Shown here piece after piece: positions 11,670 through 20,981 of a stretch of 64,000 nucleotides of DNA. How positions within the stretch are numbered: the first letter of the stretch is position 1; the number at the start of each line of letters is the position of its first letter. Origin of the DNA: an uncultured bacterium (lineage in GTDB: Bacteria; Verrucomicrobiota; Lentisphaeria; Victivallales; UBA1829); NCBI GenBank assembly GCA_902778895.1, contig CACYZF010000001.1:124001-188000 (forward strand). Reading direction: 5' to 3'. Below the pieces are notes generated by a model. That model had not been told where the DNA came from and searched no databases. It saw only the letters and a program-made list of their open reading frames with translations. The translations under genes were made by a program, and so were the position numbers.

Positions 11670-14138
11670 TTATTTCCAGCGGAGGATGGTGACGGAGTTC
11701 GCGGGGAAGGTATAGCGGAAATCGTCGGATTTCGCGCGGAATTCTTTCTTTTTCGGGCTGACGCGGAGCGGATCCTCGAAGGTGTTTTCCATCGCCTGAT
11801 CTTCGCCTGCGAGCGTGACCGCCGTGCCCTTGACGGCAGCGGACTTCGTTGCGCCGGTGTCGATCGTGAGCGTGATCGGCTCGCGGTTGGAGTTGACGAA
11901 TTTCAGGATGGTCTCGCCGGTCTTCTGGTCGAGTCCGGCGACGGCGGCAAACGCGGTGTTCTGCTGGATCTTCTGGTTGAAGACGACCTTGCCGTCGATG
12001 CTGCACACCACATTGGATTTGTTCACGTCGATGCGGATGTCATACCATTTCCCCGTTTCGATGACGCCGCGGGTGCGGCGCGTCGGGGTGTCGGGATGCT
12101 CGATGCCGTGATCGGTGTTGCCCCAGCCGCCGAGGTTGAGCCAGCTCTTGGTCTCGGCGTTCGGCATGGCGAAGCCGATGAGGAACCCTTCGTTGCCTTC
12201 GAGCTTCTTCGCCTTGACGGAGATCGTGTAGTCTTCCCATTCGGGTTCGCCGATGATGGCGAGCGTGTCGGTGTCAAGCGTGGACTGCGTGAGTTCGCCG
12301 TTCTGGGCGAGCCACTGGCCGCGAATGGGCATGACGCCGTCGAGCCCGGTCTTGAATTCGGGGGCGGCGAGGACCTTGTCGCCCTGCGTGATCTTCAGAT
12401 CCTTGTAGGCGACCTTCGTTTCCCAGGAGCCGAGGCCGACGAAGCCCTTGAAGGTGTTCTGGTGTTCCTCAGCGACGGTGAGCGTCAGGTCGTAATTGCG
12501 GTCGGCGCGGTTGTTCGCGAACATGACCTGCGTCCAGTAGGAGGGCGTGCCGAAGACGCGGCTCTGGTCGAAGACGATGGCGTCGGGGTTCCAGGTCTCC
12601 CATCCGGCGCGGCGGAAGAGCGGCGCGTAGGAGCTCATGATGACGATGTCGCCGTTGCGTTCGAGGCCGGTCATGAACGCGGCCTCGCCGAGGGCGGCGT
12701 TGAGGTTGCCTTTGCCCGCGCCGCTGGTCACGGCGTATTCGCCGAAGTAGATCTCGGGGCCCTTGCGGTCCTGGTTGTCGAAACGCGCGGCGTCGCGGCG
12801 GAACGTGTTGGAATCGGAGTAGAGGTGCGGATCGAGGATGTCGTTCTTGTATCCGGCGGTGGCTTCGTTCGCCACGAGGCGCATCTTCGGATATTTCTCG
12901 AGGATCGCCTTCGCCATGAGGGCGTAGCGTTCGGCGTAGGCGGCGCCGCCGTTCTCGTTGCCGATCTCGATGTACTTCATGTTGAACGGCGCGGGATGTC
13001 CGTTTTTGGCGCGTTCGGCGCCCCACTTCGAGGTGACGGGGCCGTTGGCGTATTCGATGGCGTCGAGGGCGTCCTGCACGAAGGGCTGCATCTCGTTCAT
13101 CGGGACGTTGTACATGGTGTCCCGGCCGTTGCGCGTTTCGTGGCCCATGCCGCAGTTGATGACGAAGAGCGGTTCCGCCCCGAGGTCTTCGCACATCTGG
13201 AGGTATTCGTGGTAGCCGAGGCCGTTGCTGGCTTCGTACTGCCAGATGCACCACTGACCGACGCGCTGTTCGACCGGGCCGACGGAGTTCTTCCAGATCG
13301 CGCGGTTTTCGATGCCGCGTCCTTCCACGAAGCAGCCGCCGGGGAAGCGTACGAACGCGGGCTTCATGGCGGCGACCATCTTCATGAGGTCGGGCCGGAG
13401 GCCGTTCTTACGGTTTTTCCATGTGCGGCGCGGGAAGAGGGAGACCATGTCGAGCCAGTAGGTGGCGGCCTTGCCGCTGGAGATCACGAGCTGGGCGTTT
13501 TTGTCGGTGCGCTGTCCGGTCAGGAGCAGCGTGTATTTTTTCCATTCTTTCGTGGGGGTGATGCTGGAGTGTGCGAGGACCTTGCCGTCGCTGCCGACGA
13601 GCGAGACGTCGAGGCGTTCGCCGCCTTTCTCCGAACGGGCGTAAAGCGTGAGGTCATATTCCGCGCTCGCCTCGATGTAGAGCTGGGCGGGCTGTCCGGC
13701 CGCGTTCTCCTGCCATCTGCGGTCCGCGCCGCGCGGTCTGCCGCCCTGCGGTCCGCCCACGAATCCGCGGTTCATCACGCGTCCTCCCGCCTGTGCGACG
13801 ACTTTCAGCGCGGTCGGGTTGTTCGCGTGGATCGCGGAGGTGCGGTCGAGGGAGATTTCGGCTTTATCGGAGAACCAGGCGACCGGGAAGGATGTATTGT
13901 CCTCGAACGAACGGTTCTGGATCATTTCGGCGTAGATGCCGCCTTCGCCCGCGCGGTTGATCTCTTCAAAGAAGATGCCGTAGAGCAGGGGGCTGATCTT
14001 CGCGCCGGGGTGCGCGGTGTCGATGCGGATCACGCCAGCGGGCTGCTTTTCGGGGGCGGCTTCGGCGGAGGAGCATGCCGCGAGGAGCGCGGCGGCCGTC
14101 GAGGCGGCGAGGATGGAGACGGTGATGTTTTTCAGCAT
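11670..14138 (-). CDS. GH51 alpha-L-arabinofuranosidase lipoprotein with inserted beta-sandwich domain
   Basis: The 822-residue product starts at ATG 14138, spaced eight bases from AGAAAGGA; the ATG nine bases upstream is too close to that SD. A lipoprotein signal ends in LLAAC. The catalytic domain holds ISPLLYGIFFEEINR, the acid/base motif EIGNENGG (Glu near residue 395) and the nucleophile motif IYFGEYAVTS (Glu near residue 467), as in GH51/GH-A arabinofuranosidases. Between the barrel and the last C-terminal strands lies about 180 residues resembling a laminin-G/DUF1080-like sandwich (DYTISVKAKK, GKWYDIRIDV). It probably removes arabinose side chains from arabinan or arabinoxylan at the cell surface. 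It has its own promoter at 14180-14207. Confidence 0.9.
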   Translation of the reverse strand: MLKNITVSILAASTAAALLAACSSAEAAPEKQPAGVIRIDTAHPGAKISPLLYGIFFEEINRAGEGGIYAEMIQNRSFEDNTSFPVAWFSDKAEISLDRTSAIHANNPTALKVVAQAGGRVMNRGFVGGPQGGRPRGADRRWQENAAGQPAQLYIEASAEYDLTLYARSEKGGERLDVSLVGSDGKVLAHSSITPTKEWKKYTLLLTGQRTDKNAQLVISSGKAATYWLDMVSLFPRRTWKNRKNGLRPDLMKMVAAMKPAFVRFPGGCFVEGRGIENRAIWKNSVGPVEQRVGQWCIWQYEASNGLGYHEYLQMCEDLGAEPLFVINCGMGHETRNGRDTMYNVPMNEMQPFVQDALDAIEYANGPVTSKWGAERAKNGHPAPFNMKYIEIGNENGGAAYAERYALMAKAILEKYPKMRLVANEATAGYKNDILDPHLYSDSNTFRRDAARFDNQDRKGPEIYFGEYAVTSGAGKGNLNAALGEAAFMTGLERNGDIVIMSSYAPLFRRAGWETWNPDAIVFDQSRVFGTPSYWTQVMFANNRADRNYDLTLTVAEEHQNTFKGFVGLGSWETKVAYKDLKITQGDKVLAAPEFKTGLDGVMPIRGQWLAQNGELTQSTLDTDTLAIIGEPEWEDYTISVKAKKLEGNEGFLIGFAMPNAETKSWLNLGGWGNTDHGIEHPDTPTRRTRGVIETGKWYDIRIDVNKSNVVCSIDGKVVFNQKIQQNTAFAAVAGLDQKTGETILKFVNSNREPITLTIDTGATKSAAVKGTAVTLAGEDQAMENTFEDPLRVSPKKKEFRAKSDDFRYTFPANSVTILRWK

Positions 14139-14179
14139 GTGGATCATCCTTTCTGTGTTTTGTTTTTTCATTTTTGAAT

Positions 14180-14207
14180 AATGTAGTCTCGAAACAAAAA
14201 AAGTCAA
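14180..14207 (-). promoter_or_regulatory. Promoter of the GH51 gene
   Basis: Read on the minus strand, TTGACT (14207-14202) and TACATT (14185-14180) are 16 bases apart and lie about 42 bases upstream of the GH51 start codon. Confidence 0.6.
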
Positions 14208-14340
14208 CCTTCCCAAGCGTGAAAAATGAAGAAAAAAGACGCCTGAATCGAAAAAAAAGCCCCCGCAACTGCTTGTTACGAGGGCATAGTTTTTCCGTGT
14301 GCGCGAGCGGAGCCGCGCACCACTACGGGACCGCTTGCGG

Positions 14341-17300
14341 TCAGGCGATGACGGTCCAGTTCATGTCGACGCCGCCGCCGAGGTTGACCCACTGCGACAT
14401 GTCGCCTTCGCGGTAGTAGCCGAGCATGCCGGTCGAAAGCTGGCGGACCAGCAGGTCGTCCTGCTGATCGCCGTTGTAGTCGCCCGCGCCGACGATGAAC
14501 CAGTCCTCCGCATCGAGCATGCCGAGCAGCGTGAACGAGTCGAGGTTGCCGTCCGCGGCCAGGGCCACGAGGCCGGCTTCCTTGTGGAAAAGGACAATGT
14601 CGTCGACCCTGTCGCCCGCGAAATCGCCGATGGCGCGGATTTCCCAGCCGGACCAGTCCAGACTGCCCATGGATTTCGTCGAGCTGTCAAGATCGACGGA
14701 ATAATAAGCGCTTCCGCCGGAGAAGGACATCACGACGCTGTCTTTTCCGTCGCCGTCGAAGTCGCCGCAGCCGATGAGCGTCCAGTTTTCGTCGTAGATG
14801 CCGAGGCCGACCCAGTTGTCGGTTCCGTCGGTCCAGACGCCGAGCGCTCGCTGTTCGGCGGAGTGCCACACGATGGAATTCTTTCCTGCGTTTCCTGTCA
14901 GATTGCCGATCTTATTGTCCCACTTGACGCCGCCGGGGTTGTTCAGGAAGTTGATGTTCACCCAGTTGTCATCCGTGTCGACCGCATCAACATAGTAGCC
15001 GACGAAGAACCCTTTGATGCCGGCGACTTCCACGTCGCCGACGAGCACGGTATCCGCGTTGCCGTTGGCGTTCATGTCGTAGGCTCCGAGTACTTTCCAT
15101 GCGTCGACCGGGTGCAGCGACATCGTGCTTCTCCATTGGTTCGAGCCGTTCATCCAGAATCCGATCTGGCCTACGCCGCCGGTGTACTGGAACATCACGT
15201 CGGAGATGTTGTTGCTGTCGATGTCCCCGCGCGAGACATCGAGACCCTCGGGTTTCGCGACGGTCAGACACAGGTCGTCTCCCGCCAGATGCAGCGTGTA
15301 GTTGTTGTCGCCGATCTTGACCGTCTCATTGAGTTTGAGCTTGCCGAGTTCCTGCACGTTCCCGTCCACGACCGTGATCGTACCATCGAAATCCGCCGCG
15401 CCGGAGGCGAAGACGTACGTTCCGCGCGTCTGGTTCGACTTGACGACCAACCGGTAGTCCGGAGCGCCCGTGATCCTGGAAAGATCGTTTGCCAGAAGCT
15501 GTGTGCTTGGAGCTGTCATATAGTTCAACAGGAAGAATATCTGGCCGCCTTCCTCGACGTGCATTTCCCCGCCGTCGGTGAGCAGGACCCTTTCAAGGAC
15601 GATTGCGTCGCTGCCGACTTCGACCCTTCCGCCGGCGCCCGCCGAGACAATATCAAGATATGCCCCCGATTCCACGGTGACCGTCCCGTTCTGGATGATC
15701 GTAACATAGACTCCCGTATCGAAAAAGAAATCGTCTTGTAAACCGGAACCGGTGACCCGCATCGTGCCGCCGTCGATGACCACGCCCATTGCCTCAGCGC
15801 CCGGCGCGAGCGTCATGGAGGCGCCGCTGCCGATCTCGGCCGCCTCGACTTCGCCGCCGGAAAGGACCCGGACGGTCGCGCCAGCTCCGGTCGCGTTGAT
15901 GCCGGATGCATAAACGTCGCTGCCGATTTCGAGGACGGCGTTTTCCCTGACAATCGTGTTGGAGAGCGATTCGCTGGACATAAACGCGACGCTCGCGCCG
16001 GAATCCAGAATCGTGTCGAAAACCCGGACATAGGAGTAAGAATAGAAACTCGAAGGATCGCCGGAGGAAGATACATAATAACCGACCGAAGCGCCCTGTT
16101 TGATGACAGTGCCGGAAAGAAGCAGATTGCTGTAACTGCCGCCCGAAGTGAAGAGCATCGTGCCGCCGGACTCAATGACCGTGTCGACCGCAACGGCATA
16201 TCCGCTGTATTCGGGCGACAGATAGAATACGCCGCCCTCGGAAACGACTGTATCTGTCATGGAAGCCGATCCGCTGTAAGGCCTGAGATAGAGCGAGCCG
16301 CCCGAGGAGACGTATGTTTGCGAGACGAAGGGAGTGTCGAAATATCCGCCGCTTACCATGAAGACGCCGCCGTCCGCCACCGTGGTGTTGATCGCCGAAG
16401 CGCCGCCGCGGTAGTCAAGCTCCATGTGGCCGTCGGAATGGACCAGCGTATTGAGCGCAGTGCCGCCGCTGATGATGTGCAGGCCGCCGCCAGCCACCGT
16501 GGTGTTTGTTGCGATGCCTCCTCTGTACACATCCAGGAGCGCGCCGTAGCCGGACACGTAGTTGCTGCCTCTTTCGACCAGGATCGTCGTGCTGTCCGCG
16601 ACCGTGCCGGAGTGGACCGTGGCGCTCTGTCCGAACGTCAGCGTCACGCCTGTGAAGGTGTTCTGCTCGAATTCGATCCCTCCGGAGCTGGAGGATTCAT
16701 AGTAGTAGAAATAGCCGCCGTTCTCCTTGATCTTTCCATCCACGATGCCGTAATCGTAATACATGTGTCCGCCCTGATTGACCGTGATCACGTCCGCGCC
16801 CTGGACCGTGCCGCCGTTGACGTAGAGTTCGCCGCCGTCGGAGATCGCGGCGTTCTGATCCAGAGTCAGCACACCGCCATCATAGAGACTGAGCTGGAAG
16901 CCGTTTTCCAGCACTGGGAAGTCGGCGGTCACGGCTCCGTCCTTGATCTCGAACGCGCCGCTGCCCGCGCAGGTTCCCCGGGCAAGCGTTTCCGAATCCA
17001 CGTCGATCCCTATGTTTGCGCCTTTTTCGAGTTTGAGATCCGTGGCGGATGCGCCTTTTCCGACATGAATCCACCCGCCGCTCTGCACGGTCACGTCGTC
17101 CGCCATGCCGCAGCCTGACCATCCTTCCCAGCTCTTTCCCTTTTCGTAGAGATACAGGCTTCCGCCGCTGTTCACCACCGTCTTCGAAGCGGATCCGCCG
17201 TATGCTGCCGCGAGTCTGCATGCGTTGCCGACCGTGGTATCGACGGCGACGCCGCCGTTATAAACGTAAAGGTAGCCGCCTCTGTCCTCGGTCCATTCAC

Positions 17301-19449
17301 TGGTTCCGCTGCTGTGAATCACCTGCGTGTCGCTGAGGATGGTCCCCGTCGCCGTCGCGCCGTCGCCCATGCTCACATAACTGTAGCCCGTGACCTTGGC
17401 GTTTTCGAGCGCAAAGGTGTATCCGGCGATGACGCTCCCGCCGCTGTTCACGACGGCGTTTTTGGCGGTTCCGCCGTACAGATACATATATCCGCCGTTC
17501 ACATCGACGTCCTGAATCGTTCCGGAAGTCATGGAAACCCGCCCGCCTTCGAGCGTGATACTGTTCACCTCGCCGCCGTAAATGCCGAGGAAGGCCCCGG
17601 CGGAGGAATAATAGTGGCCGTAGGAATCGGCGACGCCGCGGAACGTCGCGCTTGTCAGCGTGCCGCCAGCGGAAACGCCGACCGCGCCCCTGCTGGAAAC
17701 ATCGAAAAGGGTCGCCGTACCTCCGGAGGAAACAACGATATCACCATCTTCGAACGTGATGTCGTTCACCACGCCGCCGTTCGCGATGCTGAGGCCGATC
17801 CTGCTCGTTTTAAAATGCTCGAACTTGCCGTCCTTCAGCAGGATTGGCGTGCTTTCACCCATCGTGCCGGAGACGAAAGCGCTGGTCGTGGGATCGACCC
17901 GAAGCCACAAATACGTCTGTTCTCCGGCAAGGACAAGACCGGTCACGGAACCTCCGGTGACGGAAAGAGTGCCGGCGCTGAAGTTGAGGCCTTCGACGGT
18001 TGCTCCTGAGTAAACATAAAGATAACCGTTGTTTACGGTCAGGTTCGTCACGGTTCCGCCGGAAGAAACCTCTCCATAGCCGTTGATGAAGATCGAATCC
18101 TCCAGTATGCCGCCGCCCTGAACGAACACCCCGACACCCATTCCGTCGACATTGACCGTGGCGGAAATCAATTTGCCGCCGCTTTGGATCGTGGCGCTTC
18201 CGTAATTGTTCACCGTTGCCCGGCTCACAGTACCGGCGATTGTGGCGCCGCCGGCCAGGTCGTAGACGACCGCGCCGCTTTCGATCGTAAAGCGGTACCC
18301 GCTCAGTCCGCTCGCCACGGCGTTGCTGTGGATGAAGCCGGGACAGTCGTAATAACCGGAACGGCCCAGGGTCACGTTGTACGCCGAGCCGCCTTCGTAG
18401 AGATGGAATGCCCCGTTGGAGATGACAATGTCGGTCGCCATGGTCCCGGAGTGGACTGTGACCAGGCCGGAAAGCGTCTGACCGCTGATCGAATTGGACA
18501 GGAAGTTGACGCCGCTCATATCGAATCCTTCCGCGAACTCGAATCCGCCACCGTTTTCGGTCAGATTTGTCACCGTCGCGCCTTTTTCGATGCGGACAAG
18601 TCCGCCGGAACCCGCGGTAATGCCGTTCGCCGAGGCACCGGAATACAGCTGCAGAAGACCGCTGTAGAAATAAGAACCGCTGATGATTCCGCCGGTCACG
18701 GCCGCCGAATTGGCCAGGCCGCCTTTGTAGACAAACATCGTACCGCCGCTTCCGATCTCCGTATTGGTCGCGGTGGTCCCGGAGTGGACCGTGACGGCAC
18801 TGCCGTTCACTGCGACATCCTTGAACTCATGCGCGGCGAACGTCACGGTGTCGGCATTTGAACCTATATAGACATATCCGCCGTCTTCGATGATGCCGAC
18901 CGCGTTATCGTAAACAGCCAGATGACCACCCCGCTTCACGGTCGTATTGGACACCGTGGTATAGCCGGATGCGTAAAGGAAACCCCCGCTTTCGATCATC
19001 AGCCCGTCCGCGATTCCGTTTGAAATGGACAGTTCCCTGCCGCCGCTGGTCCCGGAGAGTATCGTATAATAGTCCATGTAGATCCGCAGCGCGGCTCCTT
19101 CTTCCATTTCGACCCCGGTCGCGGAAGCGGTAAAATAGACTCCGAACGAGCCGCCGGACGATACGGTGACCCCGTTCGCCTTTCCATAGGAATAAATGTC
19201 GATGAAACCGCCGTCGTTCACGGTAGTGTCGCTCGCCATGCCGCCGGAAGAAAGGCCGATGTAGCCCGAACTGTTCACGACCGTATCCTGCGCGATTCCG
19301 CCTCCGTCGATGTAAATGGTTCCGCTGCTGTTGACGGTGGTTTCCAGTGCCGTGCCGCCGCTGCTGACGAACATGGTATCGTCATAACCAAGGATCGCTC
19401 CGCTGAGTACATTGCCGGATTCATTGGGTACATAGTAAGTGTCGTACAT
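14341..19449 (-). CDS. Giant AIDA-repeat protein with C-terminal FG-GAP/VCBS-like repeats
   Basis: The 1702-residue protein starts at ATG 19449, preceded by GGAGAGGAG; upstream in-frame codons lack an SD. Residues 1 to about 1370 are a long run of roughly 18-22-residue units of the type VSSGGTA-ETTVNSSGTI, the AIDA-type beta-helix repeat of autotransporter passengers. The last 300 residues contain repeated Asp-rich calcium-loop patterns (DIDSNNISD, DFDGDGKDS, DYNGDQQDD), like FG-GAP/VCBS modules. There is no N-terminal signal peptide (MYDTYYVPNESG) and no C-terminal beta-barrel, so export must use an unusual route or an unrecognised signal. Probably a surface adhesin or matrix protein. A promoter lies at 19505-19533. 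Confidence 0.85.
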   Translation of the reverse strand: MYDTYYVPNESGNVLSGAILGYDDTMFVSSGGTALETTVNSSGTIYIDGGGIAQDTVVNSSGYIGLSSGGMASDTTVNDGGFIDIYSYGKANGVTVSSGGSFGVYFTASATGVEMEEGAALRIYMDYYTILSGTSGGRELSISNGIADGLMIESGGFLYASGYTTVSNTTVKRGGHLAVYDNAVGIIEDGGYVYIGSNADTVTFAAHEFKDVAVNGSAVTVHSGTTATNTEIGSGGTMFVYKGGLANSAAVTGGIISGSYFYSGLLQLYSGASANGITAGSGGLVRIEKGATVTNLTENGGGFEFAEGFDMSGVNFLSNSISGQTLSGLVTVHSGTMATDIVISNGAFHLYEGGSAYNVTLGRSGYYDCPGFIHSNAVASGLSGYRFTIESGAVVYDLAGGATIAGTVSRATVNNYGSATIQSGGKLISATVNVDGMGVGVFVQGGGILEDSIFINGYGEVSSGGTVTNLTVNNGYLYVYSGATVEGLNFSAGTLSVTGGSVTGLVLAGEQTYLWLRVDPTTSAFVSGTMGESTPILLKDGKFEHFKTSRIGLSIANGGVVNDITFEDGDIVVSSGGTATLFDVSSRGAVGVSAGGTLTSATFRGVADSYGHYYSSAGAFLGIYGGEVNSITLEGGRVSMTSGTIQDVDVNGGYMYLYGGTAKNAVVNSGGSVIAGYTFALENAKVTGYSYVSMGDGATATGTILSDTQVIHSSGTSEWTEDRGGYLYVYNGGVAVDTTVGNACRLAAAYGGSASKTVVNSGGSLYLYEKGKSWEGWSGCGMADDVTVQSGGWIHVGKGASATDLKLEKGANIGIDVDSETLARGTCAGSGAFEIKDGAVTADFPVLENGFQLSLYDGGVLTLDQNAAISDGGELYVNGGTVQGADVITVNQGGHMYYDYGIVDGKIKENGGYFYYYESSSSGGIEFEQNTFTGVTLTFGQSATVHSGTVADSTTILVERGSNYVSGYGALLDVYRGGIATNTTVAGGGLHIISGGTALNTLVHSDGHMELDYRGGASAINTTVADGGVFMVSGGYFDTPFVSQTYVSSGGSLYLRPYSGSASMTDTVVSEGGVFYLSPEYSGYAVAVDTVIESGGTMLFTSGGSYSNLLLSGTVIKQGASVGYYVSSSGDPSSFYSYSYVRVFDTILDSGASVAFMSSESLSNTIVRENAVLEIGSDVYASGINATGAGATVRVLSGGEVEAAEIGSGASMTLAPGAEAMGVVIDGGTMRVTGSGLQDDFFFDTGVYVTIIQNGTVTVESGAYLDIVSAGAGGRVEVGSDAIVLERVLLTDGGEMHVEEGGQIFFLLNYMTAPSTQLLANDLSRITGAPDYRLVVKSNQTRGTYVFASGAADFDGTITVVDGNVQELGKLKLNETVKIGDNNYTLHLAGDDLCLTVAKPEGLDVSRGDIDSNNISDVMFQYTGGVGQIGFWMNGSNQWRSTMSLHPVDAWKVLGAYDMNANGNADTVLVGDVEVAGIKGFFVGYYVDAVDTDDNWVNINFLNNPGGVKWDNKIGNLTGNAGKNSIVWHSAEQRALGVWTDGTDNWVGLGIYDENWTLIGCGDFDGDGKDSVVMSFSGGSAYYSVDLDSSTKSMGSLDWSGWEIRAIGDFAGDRVDDIVLFHKEAGLVALAADGNLDSFTLLGMLDAEDWFIVGAGDYNGDQQDDLLVRQLSTGMLGYYREGDMSQWVNLGGGVDMNWTVIA

Positions 19450-19504
19450 GGTTTGCTCCTCTCCGTTTCGGGGTGCGGGATATGGGTATCGTCGTTTTGT
19501 CAAT

Positions 19505-19533
19505 ACTATAACATCCCGAAACTTGAAATACAA
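19505..19533 (-). promoter_or_regulatory. Promoter of the AIDA-repeat gene
   Basis: On the minus strand, TTGTAT (19533-19528) and TATAGT (19510-19505) are 17 bases apart, about 55 bases before the start codon. The intergenic stretch 19450-19750 holds this promoter and the divergent GH43 promoter and no other gene. Confidence 0.55.
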
Positions 19534-19652
19534 GCACTGAGACTTGAAAAATCGGTATTTTTTATAATTAGTACAAAAAACTGTTTTTTGATGTGGCGGA
19601 AATACGGAAAAGGTCTCTTTTCTGCTCCGGTTCTCTTTTTTCCCGATTCCGT

Positions 19653-19681
19653 TTGACTTTTTCGAGGCGGATGGGTATATT
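19653..19681 (+). promoter_or_regulatory. Promoter of the GH43 gene
   Basis: TTGACT (19653-19658) and TATATT (19676-19681) are 17 bases apart, 69 bases before the GH43 ATG. It is the best -35/-10 pair in the chromosomal part of the window and resembles those of the GH2 and GH51 genes. Confidence 0.7.
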
Positions 19682-19750
19682 ATGCAGGTTTACGTTTTAA
19701 AGTATCAAAACTCACACCCTTTCACCTCATAGTTCACCAAAGGAGCAACC

Positions 19751-20773
19751 ATGAAATCCAAACTCCTCCTCGCCGGTTCGATCCTCGCGTCGGGCCTGCT
19801 CATCACCGCCTGCCAGTCGTCCTCTGACAAAGTCTACGACGGCACCGATCTGGAACCCGCCGGCAACCCGATCTTCACGGACGCCTGGACTGCCGATCCC
19901 GCGCCGCTGGTCGTCGGAAACCGCGTGTACGTTTACACGGGCGAAGACGTCTACCGCGACGGCGAGCGGAACGGTCTCCCCGGCAACTACAACATCGCCG
20001 ACTGGCGCTGCTATTCCTCGGACGACCTCGTCCACTGGCGCAGCCACGGCGTCCTGCTGAGGCCGGAACAGTTCCCGAGCGGCATCAAGGGCACGGCGTG
20101 GGCCTCGCAGGTCGCCGAGAAGAACGGCAAGTTCTACTGGTACTGCACGTACCGCGACGATAAGAACGGCGGCAACTCCATCGGCGTCGCTGTCGCGGAC
20201 ACCCCCGTCGGCCCGTTCGTGCCCGTTGAAAAGCCGGTCGTGCTCGACAACATGACCAGCGGCCGCGCCGGATGGAACGACATCGACCCGACTGTGCTGA
20301 TCGACGACGACGGCACCGCGTGGCTCTCCTGGGGGCACACCAACAACTACGTCGCGAAACTGAAAGACAACATGGTCGAGCTTGACGGCGAGATCACCGA
20401 CACCGGGATGCAGAACTACACCGAAGGCCCCTGGCTCTACAAGCGCAACGGCCTTTACTACAACTTCTACCCCGGCATGGGACGCGGCGGCGAGGTCATC
20501 AACTACTCCACCGCCAAGGACCTCAAGGGCCCGTGGACGTTCCGCGGACAGGTCACCGGCGCGGCGAAGAACAGCTTCACCATCCATCCCGGCGTGATCG
20601 ACTTCAAGGGCCGCACGTTCCTCTTCTACCACAACGGCACGCTCGACCGCGACGGACAGAAGGGACAGGGGCTGCGCCGTTCCGTCTGCGTCGATGAGCT
20701 CTTCTTCAACGAAGACGGCACGGTCAAGCCGCTGACGCAGACCAAGGAAGGCATTACGGAGCCCGTCAAATAA
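19751..20773 (+). CDS. GH43 family glycoside hydrolase lipoprotein
   Basis: The 340-residue protein has a lipoprotein signal ending LLITAC (Cys near residue 21) and a five-bladed beta-propeller pattern. The three GH43 carboxylates are visible: ADPAP (Asp near 49, general base), IDPTVLID (Asp near 179) and YTEGPWLY (Glu near 225, general acid). GH43 members are inverting beta-xylosidases, arabinofuranosidases or arabinanases, so with the GH51 gene nearby an arabinoxylan or arabinan role is likely. Specificity cannot be fixed from sequence. The single-domain size is the short form without a C-terminal sandwich. It is framed by its own promoter and a strong terminator at 20809-20838. Confidence 0.92.
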   Translation: MKSKLLLAGSILASGLLITACQSSSDKVYDGTDLEPAGNPIFTDAWTADPAPLVVGNRVYVYTGEDVYRDGERNGLPGNYNIADWRCYSSDDLVHWRSHGVLLRPEQFPSGIKGTAWASQVAEKNGKFYWYCTYRDDKNGGNSIGVAVADTPVGPFVPVEKPVVLDNMTSGRAGWNDIDPTVLIDDDGTAWLSWGHTNNYVAKLKDNMVELDGEITDTGMQNYTEGPWLYKRNGLYYNFYPGMGRGGEVINYSTAKDLKGPWTFRGQVTGAAKNSFTIHPGVIDFKGRTFLFYHNGTLDRDGQKGQGLRRSVCVDELFFNEDGTVKPLTQTKEGITEPVK

Positions 20774-20808
20774 GAACGGTCGCGATTCCTCCTCAAAATA
20801 TGCTCAAG

Positions 20809-20838
20809 CCGGCAGTCGGAAACGGCTGCCGGTTTTTT
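20809..20838 (+). terminator. Terminator of the GH43 gene
   Basis: CCGGCAGTCG and CGGCTGCCGG form a 10-bp stem with one wobble around a GAAA tetraloop, followed by six T residues. Confidence 0.92.
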
Positions 20839-20857
20839 CTCGCAAAAAACTCGCAGA

Positions 20858-20902
20858 GGGTATCTCTAAAAAACCATCCGATCGAATTTTTAGAGATGCC
20901 CC
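20858..20902. repeat. Long inverted repeat between convergent genes
   Basis: GGGTATCTCTAAAAA pairs with TTTTTAGAGATGCCC across a 15-base centre. A related half (AGGGTATCTCTG) occurs alone at about 21576-21588, suggesting a small dispersed element rather than only a terminator. Confidence 0.55.
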
Positions 20903-20903
20903 T

Positions 20904-20944
20904 AAAAAAACGGGACGCCTCCCACCCCCTGGGAGACGCCCCGT
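20904..20944 (-). terminator. Terminator of the second Gly-rich gene
   Basis: On the minus strand CGGGGCGTCTCCCA pairs with TGGGAGGCGTCCCG around a short G-rich loop, then seven T residues. Stem and loop closely match the terminator of the Gly-rich lipoprotein gene at 11462-11504. Confidence 0.9.
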
Positions 20945-20981
20945 GGAACAATTGCTGTTTCAGAGGAACCTTGAATTTGCC

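Noticed and set aside
11655..14177. An 840-codon open frame on the plus strand
   Set aside because: It mirrors the GH51 gene; high GC at third positions keeps the antisense frame open. No domain or start signal is visible.
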